Position numbers and translations under genes: made by a program. From Pectinophora gossypiella (Eukaryota > Arthropoda > Insecta > Lepidoptera > Gelechiidae): a stretch of 64,000 nt of DNA. The stretch spans positions 808,501-872,500 of the forward strand of contig NW_026063241.1 in NCBI RefSeq assembly GCF_024362695.1. Reading direction: 5' to 3'. This document shows, piece by piece, positions 1-12,930 of the stretch. Numbering within the stretch: the first letter of the stretch is position 1; every line of letters begins with the position of its first letter. The notes under the pieces are model-generated. The model saw only the letters and a list, made by a program, of their open reading frames with translations. It searched no databases and was not told the DNA's origin.

Positions 1-1
1 G

Positions 2-301
2 AATGCTCGAAGACATCTGCATCTCGCTACACTTCTATTCGGAGTTGTAAAATATAGTATACCATCCTATCTTGCAAAAAAACTGGTGTGGTCCCGTGAC
101 GTTCAGTCATATCAAACACGCTCGACGATCTACTCACTAGCAGTGCCGAGCCATCGTACTGTTGCCTTTCGCGGAAGTTTCCGGTTCGCCGCATCCAAGT
201 GTTGGAATGATCTGCCGCCACCAATTCGTAGTCTGAAAACAATCAATAATTTTAAACTTCATTTTAAGCAACATCTTCTGCGACTACAAAAGAGTTCTTA
301 A
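2..301 (+). pseudogene. C-terminal end of a non-LTR retrotransposon reverse transcriptase (truncated by window edge)
   Basis: The reading frame is open from base 2 to a TAA at 299-301, about 99 codons. It contains the motif WNDLPPPIRS followed by FKLHFKQHLL. Insect LINE ORF2 proteins (Jockey/CR1-like) commonly end with such a 'W-N-x-L-P ... F-K-x-x-L' tail after the RT domain. The RT catalytic part would lie left of the window. The frame is unbroken here, so the copy may be less decayed than it looks, but nothing can be said about the upstream part. No host function is suggested. The family assignment is by motif only; the clade is uncertain. Confidence 0.6.
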
Positions 302-1248
302 TAAACAAAACCACTTAAACCTACCTCTGTGGTCCAGACACGACACGATGGCGGAGTCTAACTTGCGACGCGGATGCGACGGCAATATAGCTCTAACAGG
401 CACACAGCTTCTCATTGAAAATACACTAGTAGGCGGTACACAAATATGCGTCTAGTCTGTTCATTGGGGGTTATTTGTTATTTTTTTATTGTAACTATGG
501 TCACTGATTCGTTAAATGTTTTTTATTATCAATCAATTATTTATATTTTTTATTCCCAACACTTTTAAAAACACAAAATAACTTTCGCGACGGGTTTTTT
601 GTACAAGCTGATTACATAATAAACGTTGCACTCGGACGGCAGTGGCGGTTGAAACTGACGTAATGCGTTTGATAAAAATGTTGACGTAGTAAGCCTGCTA
701 ACGGTAGTTTTACTCCGGCCAAACCAGTTTGAGTTGCAACGTACACTACGTTCTTTCGTTCAAATCCGCACGCACACTAACTTGTCACATTCTAACATTT
801 CTAACTTTATTTATTTGTTTATTTTATCGTTTTATACGCATTGTTTTGTAAGTATTATTGTATTTCTTTCATGTATTTGTAGATACACTGCACACACACA
901 CGCTTTTAATATATGTTTTTGTAAACTAAGTACTTTATTTTATAAGTAAATATTATTATGTATTCATTCAAGTTGTATTTGTGGGAGACACGGCTTCCGT
1001 GCCTCACTTAGCAGGGTCCACAGAATACCAGCGTCGTGGCTCGCGCCGCGGCTTATGCTGAGTGAGGCCCTTTTATAAAGGACACCACCACCATCGTTGA
1101 CCAGTCCATACACACAATTATTTGTATTTCTCGTGGATGTTGTCTTTTAATTATTTTTTTTTTTTTATTATGTGTTTGATTGTAAGTTATGTGTTACTCC
1201 GTGTTTTATATTATATATTTGTTACTGTGGTGTCCCTTTATAATAAAC
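302..1248 (+). mobile_element. Probable 3' untranslated region of the LINE ending at 301
   Basis: There is no convincing coding region in these 950 bases. The stretch runs from the stop of the RT fragment to a TTTC microsatellite at 1249. It includes a GC-richer block at about 980-1080 (GGCTTCCGTGCCTCACTTAG and following bases) and the polyadenylation-like TAATAAACG just before the microsatellite. The order stop codon, long spacer, AATAAA, simple repeat is what a LINE 3' end looks like. The linkage of the GC block to the RT fragment is inferred from position only. Confidence 0.45.
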
Positions 1249-1281
1249 GTTTCTTTCTTTCTTTCTTTCTTTCTTTCTTTC
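1249..1281 (+). repeat. (TTTC)n microsatellite
   Basis: About eight TTTC units directly follow the AATAAA-containing sequence and directly precede the first satellite monomer. It most likely represents the tail of the upstream LINE. Confidence 0.85.
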
Positions 1282-4200
1282 ATGTATACCCCCGAGGCAT
1301 TTTCGGGAAAAACAAAATTTTGTATGGCGGCCATCTTGCTTTTCCGCCATTTTGATTTTTTTTCACTGGCGATAAAATTTGACCAAGGTTTAAATAAGGT
1401 TTATGAAAAAAAAATTGGTACAGGTGTGATAGTTTTGCCAGGCCGTAGGGTGTCTCCCTGATGCGGAGCAGTTTTTCAAGATCGAATAGTTTTTCCATAC
1501 TCAGCTTGACGTTTCGATCACACCTCCCATACATCATTTTTACCTCCGAGACATTTTATGGAAAAACGAAATTTTGATGGCGGCCATCTTGTTTTTCCGC
1601 CATTTTGATTTTTTTTCACCGGCGATTGGATTCGACTAAGATTTAAATAGGTTTTGTGGAAAAAGAATCGTTCTAGGTGCGATAGTTGCGCCAGGCCGTA
1701 GGGTGTCTCCCTGATGCGGAGCAGTTTTTCAAGATCGAGCAGTATTGAAATACTCAACATGACGATCCGATCACATTCCTATACATCATTTTTACCCCCG
1801 AGGCATTTTCAGGAAAAACGAAAAATTTGTATGGCGGCCATCTTGATTTTCGGCCATTTTGTTTTTTTTTGGCCGGCGATAAAATTTGACCAAGATTTAA
1901 ATAGGTTTCGTGAAAAAAATATTGCTCCAGGTTTTATAGTTTTGCCAGGCCGTAGGGTGTCTCCCTGATGCGGAGCAGTTTTTCAAGATCGAGCAGTATT
2001 GAAATACTCAACATGACGATCCGATCACATTCCTATACATCATTTTACCCCCGAGGCATTTTCAGGAAAAACGAAAAATTTGTATGGCGGCCATCTTGTT
2101 TTTCCGCCATTTTGGTTTTTTTTCACCGGGGATTGGATTTGACCAAGATTTAAATACATTGTGCGAAAAAAAAAAGATCCAAATGTGATAGTTTAGCCAG
2201 GCCGTAGGGTGTCTCCCTGATGCGGAGCAGGTTTTCAAGATCGAGCAGTATTTTCATACTCGACATAACGTTCCGATTACACCCCCATACACAGTTTTTA
2301 CCCACGAGTCATTTTCTGGAAAAATTAAATTTTGTATGGCGGCCATCTTGTTTTTCCGCCATTTTGTTTTTTTTTCGCCGGCGATTGAATTTGACCAAGA
2401 TTTAAGTAGGTTTTGCGAAAAAAAAATTGATCCAGCTATAATAGTTGCGCCAGACTGTAGGGTGTCTCCCTGATGCGGAGCAGTTTTCCAAGATCTGGAA
2501 GTTTTCCCATACTCACCGGGAGGTCCAGATCACACGCCCCATACATCATTTTCACCCCCCGAGGCTCCTTCTGGGAGAACAACCCTGTCAGTCAGTCAGT
2601 GAGTCAGTCAGTCAGTCAGTGGGTTTGCAGCTATATATAATATAACTAGATTTCGCGTGGTTCGCTCGCAGCAAGCTGCTCGCGTGTCTTGTTTACCCGC
2701 CATTTTTTTGCCGCGATAGAATTTGACCAAGACTAAAATAGGTCTCGTGAAATCAAAAAAGTTCTAGGTGCTATAGTTTTGCCAGGCCATAGGGTGTCTC
2801 CCTGATGCGGAGCAGTGTTCCAAGATGACGTTCCGATCACACCCCTATACATAATTTTTACACCCGAGACATTTTCTAGAAAAACAAAAATTTTAATGGC
2901 GGCCATCTTGTTTTTCGGCCATTTTGTTTTTTTTACCGGCGATAAAATTTGACCAAGATTTAAATAGGTTTCGTGAAAACAAAAAAGTTCCAGATGCGAT
3001 AGTTTTCCCAGGCCGTAGGGTGCCGCCCTGATGCGGAGCAGTTTTTGAAGGTCGGGAGGTATTTCCATACTCAACATAACATTTTGATCACACCTCCCAA
3101 ACATCATTTTTGCCCCCGAGGCATTTTCAGGAAAATTAAAAAATTTGTATGGCGGCCATCTTGTTTTTCCGCCATTTTGATTTTTTTCACCGACAATAGA
3201 ATTTGACCAGGAATTAAATAGATTTCGTGAAAAAAGAATCGTTCCAGGTGCGATAGTTTTGCCAGGCCGTAGGGTGTCTCCCTGATGCGGAGCAGTTTTT
3301 CAAGATCGAACAGTTTTTCCATACTCAGCTTGACGTTTCGATCACACCTCCCATACATCATTTTTACCTCCGAGACATTTTCTAGAAAAAAGAAATTTTG
3401 TATGGCGGCCATCTTGTTTTTCCGCCATTTTGATTTTTTTTCACCGGTGATTGAATTTCATTAGGAATTAAATAGGTTTCGTGAAAAAAAATTTGATCCA
3501 GCTATAATAGTTGCGCCAGGCCGTAGGGTCTCTCCCTGATGCGGAGCAGTTTTCCAAGATCTGGAAGTTTTCCCATACTCACCGGAAGATCTCGATCACA
3601 CTCCCCATACATCATTTTTACCCCCCGACGCTCCTTCTGGGAGAACAACCCTGTCAGTGAGTCAGTGAGTCAGTCAGTACATGGGTTTGTAGCTATATAT
3701 AATATAATAATAATTCCGCCATTTTGATTTTTTTTCACCCACAATAGAATTTGACCAAGATTTAAATAGGTTTTGCGAAAAAAAATTTGATCCAGGTATA
3801 ATAGTTGCGCCAGACTGTAGGGTGTCTCCCTGATGCGGAGCAGTTTTCCATGATCTGGAAGTTTTCCCATACTCAGCGGGTGGTCCCGGTCACACCCCCC
3901 ATACATCATTTTCACCCCCCGACACTCCTTCTGGGAGAACAACTATGTCAGTCAGTCAGTCAGTCAGTCAGTGAGTCAGTACATGGGTTTGCAGCTATAT
4001 ATAATATAACTAGATGTCGCGTGGTTCGCTCGCAGCAAGCTGCTCGCGTATTTTGTTTTTCCGCCATTTTTTTACCGCGATAGTATTTGACCAAGACTTA
4101 AATAGGTCTCGTGAAATCAAAAAAGTTCTAGGTGCTATAGTTTTGGCAGGCCGTAGGGTGTCTCCCTGATGCGGAGCAGTTTTTAAAAATCGAACAGTTT

Positions 4201-4788
4201 TTCCATACTCAGCTTGACGTTTCGATCACACCTCCCATACATCATTTTTGCCTCGAGACATTTTCTGGAAAAACGAAATTTTGTATGGCGGCCATCTTGT
4301 TTTTCCGCCATTTTGGTTTTTTTTTCACCGGTGATTGAATTTGACCAAGATTTAAACATATCATGCGAAAACAAAATTGCTCCAGGTTTTATACTTTTGC
4401 CAGGCCGTAGGGTGCCGCCCTGATGCGGAGCAGTTTTCAAAGATCGAGAAACATCTTCATACTCTACAAGTCGTTCCGATTACAACCCAATATATAGTTT
4501 TTACCCCCCAGACAATTTCTAGAAAAACAAAATTTTGTATGGCAGCCATCTTGTTTTTCCGCCATTTTGATTTTTTTTCACCCACAATAGAATTTGACCA
4601 AGATTTAAATAGGTATCGTCAAAACTAAAAAGTTCCACGTGCGATAGTTTTGCCAGGCCGTAGGGTGTCTCCCTGATGCGGAGCAGTTTTCCAAGATCTG
4701 GAAGTTTTCCCATACTCACTTGGAGGTCCCGATCATACCCCCCATACATCATTTTTACCCCCCGACGCTCCTTCTGGGAGAACAACCC

Positions 4789-4935
4789 TGTCAGTGAGTC
4801 AGTGAGTCAGTGAGTCAGTGAGTCAGTGAGTCAGTCAGTCAGTCAGTCAGTACATGGGTTTGTAGCTATATATATATACATGGGTTTGTAGCTATATATA
4901 TTATAATAACTCGCAGCAAGCTGCTCGCGTGTCTT
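4789..4935 (+). repeat. Composite-unit junction: long (GTCA)n / TA-rich spacer
   Basis: This is the longest of the GTCA blocks (about 64 bp, alternating GTCA and GTGA). ACATGGGTTTGTAGCTATAT follows and is itself duplicated within 30 bp. The junction then continues into AGCAAGCTGCTCGCG without the usual CTAGATGTCGCGTGG start, so a small deletion probably removed the 5' tip of the next unit. Confidence 0.75.
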
Positions 4936-5940
4936 GTTTTCCCGCCATTTTTTTACCGCGATAGAATTTGACCAAGACTTAAATAGGTCTCGTGAAATCA
5001 AAAAAGTTCTAGGTGCTATAAATTTTGTATGGCGGCCATCTTGTTTTTCCGCCATTTTGTTTTTTTTTCACCGGCCATTTGATTTGACCAACATTTAAAT
5101 AGGTTTCGTGAAAAAAATATTGCTCCAGGTTTTATAGTTTTGCCAGGCCGTAGGGTGTCTCCCTGATGCGGAGCAGTATTTCAAGATCCAGCAGTATTGA
5201 AATACTCAACATGACGATCCGATCACATTTCTATACATGATTTTTACCCCCCGAGGTATTTTCAGGAAAAACGAAAAATTTGTACGGCAGCCATCTTGAT
5301 TTTCCGCCATTTTGATTTTTTTTCATTGGCTATAAAATTTGACTAAGATTTAAATAGGTTTTGTGAAAAAAGAATCGTTCTAGGTGCGATAATTTTGCCA
5401 GGCCGTAGGGTGTACCCCTGATGCGGAGCAGTTTTCGAAAACCTGGGAGTATACCCGTACTCTACATGACATTCCGATCAAAACCCTCATACATCATTTT
5501 TACCCCCGAGGCATTTTCGGGAAAAACGAAAATTTTGTATGGCGGCCATCTTGTTTTTCCGCCATTTTGTTTTTTTTCGACGGCGATTGGATTTGACCAA
5601 GATTTAAATAGGTTTCGTGAAAACAGAAAAGTTCCACGTGCGATAGTTTCACCAGGCCGTAGGGTGTCTCCCTGATGCGGAGCAGTTTTTCAAGATCGAG
5701 CAGTATTTCCATATTAAGCTTGACGTTTCGATCAAACCCCCCATACATCATTTTCACCTACGAGGCATTTTTTGAAAAAACAAAATTTTGTATGGCGGCC
5801 ATTTTGTTTTTCCGCCATTTTGATTTTTTTTTCACCCACGATAAAATTTGACCAAGATTTAAATAGGTTTTGTGAAAAAAGAATCGTTCCAGGTGCGATA
5901 GTTGCGCCAGGCCGTAGGGTCTCTCCCTGATGCGGAGCAG

Positions 5941-6376
5941 TTTTCAAAGATGACGTTCCGATCACACCCCTATACATCATTTTTACACCCGAGACATTTT
6001 CGGGAAAACAAAACTTTGTATGTCAGCCATCTTGTTTTCCCGCCATTTTTTTAGCGCGATAGAATTTGACCAAGACTTGAATAGGTCTCGTGAAATCAAA
6101 AAAGTTCTAGGTGCTATAGTTTTGCCAGGCCGTAGGGTGACTCCCTGACGCGGAGCAGTTTTCAAAGATGACGTTCCGATCACACCCCTATACATCATTT
6201 TTACACCCGAGACATTTTCGGGAAAACAAAACTTTGTATGTCAGCCATCTTGTTTTCCCGCCATTTTTTTAGCGCGATAGAATTTGACCAAGACTTGAAT
6301 AGGTCTCGTGAAATCAAAAAAGTTCTAGGTGCTATAGTTTTGCCAGGCCGTAGGGTGTCTCCCTGATGCGGAGCAG
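5941..6376. repeat. Recent 218-bp tandem duplication inside array 1
   Basis: The block starting TTTTCAAAGATGACGTTCC at 5941 reappears at 6159 with almost no differences, including private variants such as GTATGTCAGCCATC and TTTAGCGCGATAG that most other monomers lack. The copy has a shortened monomer (218 rather than 252 bp). This marks a late unequal exchange within an older array. Confidence 0.85.
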
Positions 6377-9300
6377 TTTTCCAAGATGACGTTCCGATAA
6401 CACCCCTATACATCGTTTTTACACCCGAGACATTTTCTGGACAAACAAAAATTTGTATAGCGGCCATCTTGGTTTTCGGCCATTTTGTTTTTTTTTTTTC
6501 ACCGGCGATAAAATTTGACCAAGATTTTATTAGGTTTGGTGAAAAAAGAATCGTTCCAAGAGCGATAGTTTTCCCAGGCCGTAGGGTGCCGCCCTGATGC
6601 GGAGCAGTTTTTGAAGGTCGGGAAGTATTTCCATACTCAATATGACATTTTGATCTCATCCCTCTTACATCATATTCACCCCGAGGCATTTTCGAGAAAA
6701 ACGAAAATTTTGTATGGCGGCCATCTTGTTTTTCCGCTATTTTGTTTTTTTTCACCGGCGATAAAATTTGACCAGGATTTAAATAGGTATCGTGAAAACA
6801 AAAAAGTCCTAGGTGCGATAGTTTCGCCAGGCCGTAGGGTGTCTCTCTGATGCGGAGCAGATTTCAAAGATCTAGAAGTTATTCTATATTGAAGTCGACG
6901 TTCCGATGATATCCCCATACACAGTTTTTACCCCCGAGGCATTTTCAGGAAAAACGAAAAATATGTATGGCGGCCATCTTGTTTTTCCGCCATTTTGTTT
7001 TTTTTTTCAGCGGCGATAAAATTTGACCAAGATTTAAATAGGTTCTGTGAAAGAAAAATTGGTTTAGGGACGATAGCTATGCCAGGCCATAGGGTGCCGC
7101 CCTGATGCGGAGCAGCTTTCCAAGATCGAGAAGTATATCCATACTCAACTTGAGGTTTTGATCATACCTCCCATACATCATTTTTACCCCCGAGGCATTT
7201 TCAGGAAAAACGAAAAATTTGTATGGCGGCCATCTTGATTTTCCGCCATTTTGATTTTTTTTCACCGGCAATAAAATTTGACCAAGATTTAAATAGGTAT
7301 CGTGAAAACTAAAAAGTTCCACGTGCGATAGTTTCACCAGGCCGTAGGGTGTCTCCCTGATGCGGAGCAGTTTCTGAAGATCAAGAAGTATTTAAATACT
7401 CAACATGACCGTCCGATTACGCCCCCATACACAGTTTTTACCCGCGAGACATTTTCTGGAAAAACAAAATTTTGTTTGGCGGCCATCTTGTATTTCCGCC
7501 ATTTTGATTTTTTTTCACCGGCGATTGGATTTGACCAAGATTTAAATAGGTTTTGCGAAAACAAATTTGATCCAGGTATAATAGTTGCGCCAGGCCGTAG
7601 GGTGTCTCCCTGATGCGGAGCAGTTTTCCAAGATCTGGAAGTTTTCCCATACTCACCGGGAGGTCCCAATCACTTTTCTCATACATCATTTTCACCCCCC
7701 GACGCTCCTTCTGGGAGAACAATTATGTCAGTGAGTGAGTGAGTGAGTCAGTCAGTCAGTGGGTTTGTAGCTATATATATTATAATAACTAGATGTCGCG
7801 TGGTTCGCTCGCAGCAAGCTGCTCGCGTATTTTGTTTTCCCGCCATTTTTTTACCGCGATAGTATTTGACCAAGACTTAAATAGGTCTCGTGAAATCAAA
7901 AAAGTTCTAGGTGCTATAGTTTTGCCAGGCCGTAGGGGGACTCCCTGATGCGGAGTAGTTTTCCAAGATGACGTTCCGATCAAAACCCTCAGACATCATT
8001 TTACTCCTGAAGCATTATCTGGAAAAACAAAATTTTGTATGGCGGCCATCTTGTTTTTCCGCCATTTTGTTTTTTTTTCACCGGCGATAACATTTGACCA
8101 AGATTTAAATAGGTTTTGTGAAAAAAAAAAAGTTTTAGGTGCGATAGTTTTGCCACGCCTTAGGGTGTCTCCCTGATGCGGAGCAGTTCTCAAAAACCTG
8201 GAAGTATACCCGTACTCTACATAACGTTCCGATCACATCCCTGTACATTATTTTTACCTTCGAGGCATTTTCGGGAAAAACGAAAATTTTGTATGGCGGC
8301 CATCTTGTTTTTCCGCCATTTTGATTTTTTTTCACCTACAAGAAAATTTGACCAAGACTTTAATAGGCTTCGTGAAAACAAAAAAGTTCCAGGTGCGATA
8401 GTTTCGCCAGGCTGTAGGATGTCTCCCTGATGCGGAGCAGCTTTCGAAGATCGAAAAGTATTTCCATACTCAACATGATGTTTCGATCACATTCCTCATA
8501 CATCATTTTTACCCCCGAGGCATTTTCGGGAAAAACGAAAATTTCGTATGGCGGCCATTTTGTTTTTCCGCCATTTTGGTTTTTTTTCACCGGGGATTGA
8601 ATTTGACCAAGATTTAAATAGGTTTCGTGAAAAAAATATTGCTCTAGGTTTTATAGTTTTGCCAGGCCGTAGGGTGTCTCCCTGATGCGGAGCAGTTTTT
8701 CAAGATCGAGCAGTATTGAAATACTCAACATGACGATCCGATCACATCCCTATACATCATTTTTACCCCCGAGGCATTTTTAGGAAAAACTAAAAATTTG
8801 TATGGCGGCCATCTTGATTTTCCGCCATTTTGATTTTTTTTCACAAGCGATTGGATTCGCCCAAAATTTAAATAGGTTTTGCGAAAAAAAAATTAATCCA
8901 GGTGTGATACTTTTGCCAGGCCGTAGGGTGTCTCCCTGATGCGGAGCAGTTTCTGAAGATCAAGAAGTATTTCCATACTCAACAAGACGTTCCGATTACA
9001 ACCCTATACACAGTTTTTACCTCCGAGACATTTTCTGGAAAAACAAAATTTTGTATGGCGGCCATCTTGTTTTTCCGCCATTTTGATTTTTTTTCACCGA
9101 CGATAAAATTTGACCAAGATTTAAGAAGGTTTTGTGAAAAAAGAATCTTTATAAGTGCGATAGTTTTGCCAGGCCGTAGGGTGTCTCCCTGATGCGGAGC
9201 AGCTATCGAAAACCCAGACGTATTTTCATACTTGACGTGACGTTCCGATCACATTCCTATACATCATTTTTACCCCCGAGGCATTTTCAGGAAAAACGAA

Positions 9301-12300
9301 AAATTTGTATGGCAGCCATCTTGATTTTCCGCCATTTTGATTTTTGTTCACCGGGTTAAAATTTGACCAAGAATTAAATAGGTTTCGTGAAAAAAATATT
9401 GCTCTAGGTTTTATAGATTTGCCAGGCCGTAGGGTGTCACCCTGATGCGGAGCAGTTTTTCAAGATCAAGCAGTATTGAAATACTCAACATGACGATCCG
9501 ATCACATCCCTATACATCATTTTTACCCTCGAGGCATTTTCAGGAAAAACGAAAAAATTGTATGGCGGCCATCTTGATTTTCCGCCATTTTGATTTTTTT
9601 TCACCGGCAACTAAATTTGACCAAGATTTAAATAGGTATCGTGAAATCTAAAAAGTTCCACGTGCGATAGTTTCACCAGGCCGTAGGGTGTCTCCCTGAT
9701 GCGGAGCAGGTTTTCAAGATCGAGTAGTATTTCCATACTCAACAATACGTTCCGATTACACCCCCATTCACAGTTTTTACCCCCGAGACATTTTCTGGAA
9801 AAATAAAATTTTGTATGGCGGCCATCTTGTTTTTCCGCCATTTTGATTTTTTTTCATCCACAATAAAATTTGACCAAGATTTAAATAGGTTTTGCGAAAA
9901 AAGAATCATTTCAGGTGCGATAGTTTCGCCAGGCCGTAGGGTGTCTCCCTGATGCGGAGCAGTTTTCCAAGATCTGGAAGTTTTCCCATACTCACCGGGA
10001 GGTCCCGATCACTTTTCTCATACATTATTTTTACCCCCCGACGCTCCTTCTGGGAGAACAATTATGTCAGTGAGTGAGTCAGTCAGTGGGTTTGTAGCTA
10101 TATATAATATAACTAGATGTCGCGTGGTTCGCTCGCAGCAAGCTGCTCGCGTGTCCTGTATTAGTTCGAAGCTTTGTATGGCGGTCATCTTGTTTTTCCG
10201 CCATTTTTTTACCGCGATAGAATTTGACCAAGACTTGAATAGTTCTCGTGAAATCAAAAAAGTTCTAGGTGCTATAGTTTTGCCACGCCGTAGGGTGTCT
10301 CCCTGATGCGGAGCAGTTTTCCAAGATGACGTTCCGATCACACCCCAATACATCATTTTTACCTCTGAGACATTTTCTGGAAAAACAAAAATGTGTATGG
10401 CGGCCATCTTGTTTTTCGGCCATTTTGTTTTTTTTTTCACTGGCGATAAAATTTGACCAAGATTTAAATAGGTTTCGTGAAAACAAAAAAATCCAGGTGC
10501 GATAGTTTTCCCAGGCCGTAGGGTGCCGCCCTGATGCGGAGCAGTTTTTGAAGGTCGGGAAGTATTTCCATACTCAATATGACATTTTGATCTCATCCCT
10601 CTTACATCATATTCACCCCGAGGCATTTTCGAGAAAAACGACAATTTTGTATGGCGGCCATCTTGTTTTTCCGCCATTTTGTTTTTTTTTCACCGGCGAT
10701 AAAATTTGACCAAGACTTTAATAGGCTTCGTGAAAACATAAAAGTTCCAGGTGCGATAGTTTTGCCAGGCCGTAGGGTGTCTCCCTGATGCGGAGCAGCT
10801 ATCGAAAATCCAGACGTATTTCATACTCGACATGACTTTCCGATCACATTCCTATACATCATTTTTATCCCCGAGGCATTTTCAGGAAAAACGAAAAATT
10901 TGTATGGCAGCCATCTTGATTTTCCGCCATTTTGTTTTTTTTTCAGCGGGGAATGGATTTGACCAAGATTTAAATATGTTTCGCGAAAGAAAACTTGCTC
11001 CAGGTTTTATAGTTTTGCCAGGCCGTAGGGTGTCTCCCTGATGCGGAGCAGGTTTTCAAGATCGAGAAGTATTTCCATACTCAACATGACCTTCCGATTA
11101 CGTCCCCATACATTGTTTTTGCCCCCGAGACATTTTCTGGAAAAACAATTTTTTGTATGGCGGCCATCTTGTTTTTCCGCCATTTTGATTTTTTTTCACC
11201 CACGATAAAATTTGACCAAGATTTAAATAGGTTTTGTGAAAAAAGAATCGTTCCAGGTGCGATAGTTTCGCCAGGCCGTAGGGTGTCTCCCTGATGCGGA
11301 GCAGTTTTCCAAGATCTGGAAGTTTTCCCATACTCACCAGGAGGTTTTGATCACTTTTCTCATACATTATTTTTACCCCCCGACGCTCCTTCTGGGAGAA
11401 CAATTATGTCAGTGAGTGAGTGAGTGAGTGAGTCAGTCAGTCAGTGGGTTTGTAGCTATATATAATATAATAATAACTAGATGTCGCGTGGTTCGCTCGC
11501 AGCAAGCTGCTCGCGTGTCTTGTTTTCCCGCCATTTTTTTTTACCGCGATAGAATTTGACCAAGACTTGAATAGGTCTCGTGAAATCAAAAAAGTTCTAG
11601 GTGCTATAGTTTTGCCAGGCCGTAGGTTGTCTCCCTGATGCGGAGCAGTTTTCCAAGATGACGTTCCGATCACACCCTTATACATCATTTTTACACCCGA
11701 GTCATTTTCTGGAAAAACAAAAATTTATATGGCGGCCATCTTGTTTTTCGGCCATTTTGTTTTTTTTTCACCGGCGATAAAATTTGACCAAGATTTAAAT
11801 AGGTTTCGTGAAATCAAAAATGTTCCAGGTGCGATAGTTTTGCCAGGCCGTAGGGTGTCTTCCTGATGCGGAGCAGATTTCAAAGATCGAGAAGTACTTT
11901 CATACTCAACATGCCATTCCGATTACACCCCCATACATTGTTTTTACCTCTAAGACATTTTTCTGAAAAAACAAAATTTTGTATGGCGGCCATGTTGTTT
12001 TTCCGCCATTTTGGTTTTTTTTCACCGGCGATTGGATTTGACCAAGATTTAAATACGTTGTGCGAAAAAATCATTGCTCCAGGTGCGATAGGTTAGCCAG
12101 GCCGTAGGGTGTCTCCCTGATGCGGAGCAGTTTTTCAAGATCGAATAGTTTTTCCATACTCAGCTTGACGTTTCGATCACACCTCCCATACATCATTTTT
12201 ACCTCCGAGACATTTTCTGGAAAAACGAAATTTTGTATGGCGGCCATCTTGTTTTTCCGCCATTTTTGTTTTTTTTTAGCGGGGATTGGATTTGACCAGG

Positions 12301-12740
12301 ATTTAAATATGTTTCGCGAAAGAAAAATTGCTCCAGGTTTTATAGTTTTGCCAGGCTGTAGGGTGTCTCCCTGATGCGGAGCAGTTTTTCAAGATCGAGA
12401 AAAATTTCCATAGTCAACGGGATGTTCCGATTACAACCCCATACACAGTTTTTACCAACGAGACATTATCCGGAAAAACAAAATTTTGTATGGCGGCCAT
12501 CTTGTTTTTCCGCCATTTTGATTTTTTTTCACCCACAATAGAATTTGACCAAGATTTAAATAGGTTTTGCGAAAAAAAAATTGATCCAGGTATAATAGTT
12601 GCGCCAGGCCGTAGGGTGTCTCCCTGATGCGGAGCAGTTTTCCAAGATCTGGAAGTTTTCCCATACTCATCGGAAGATCTTGATCACACCCCCCATACAT
12701 CATTTTGACCCCCCGACACTCCTTCTGGGAGAACAACCCT

Positions 12741-12930
12741 GTCAGTGAGTCAGTGAGTCAGTCAGTCAGTCAGTCAGTACATGGGTTTGTAGCTATATAT
12801 AATATAATAATACCCCCCGACGCTCCTTCTGGGAGAACAATTATGTCAGTGAGTGAGTCAGTCAGTGGGTTTGTAGCTATATATAATATAATATAATGTC
12901 GCGTGGTTCGCTCGCAGCAAGCTGCTCGCG
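12741..12930 (+). repeat. Double composite-unit junction
   Basis: Two terminal modules follow each other with no full monomer between them. The order is GTCA repeats, a TATATATAATATAATAATA spacer, the 20-bp terminal-monomer end CTCCTTCTGGGAGAACAA, a second GTCA block and a second TA spacer. A GTCGCGTGGTTCGCTCGCAG start then leads into the next unit. It shows that the module ends behave as discrete blocks that can be duplicated alone. Confidence 0.7.

Noticed and set aside
734..949. 71-codon frame in the leading LINE 3' region
   Set aside because: Low-complexity, hydrophobic, no motif; lies between an RT end and its tail.
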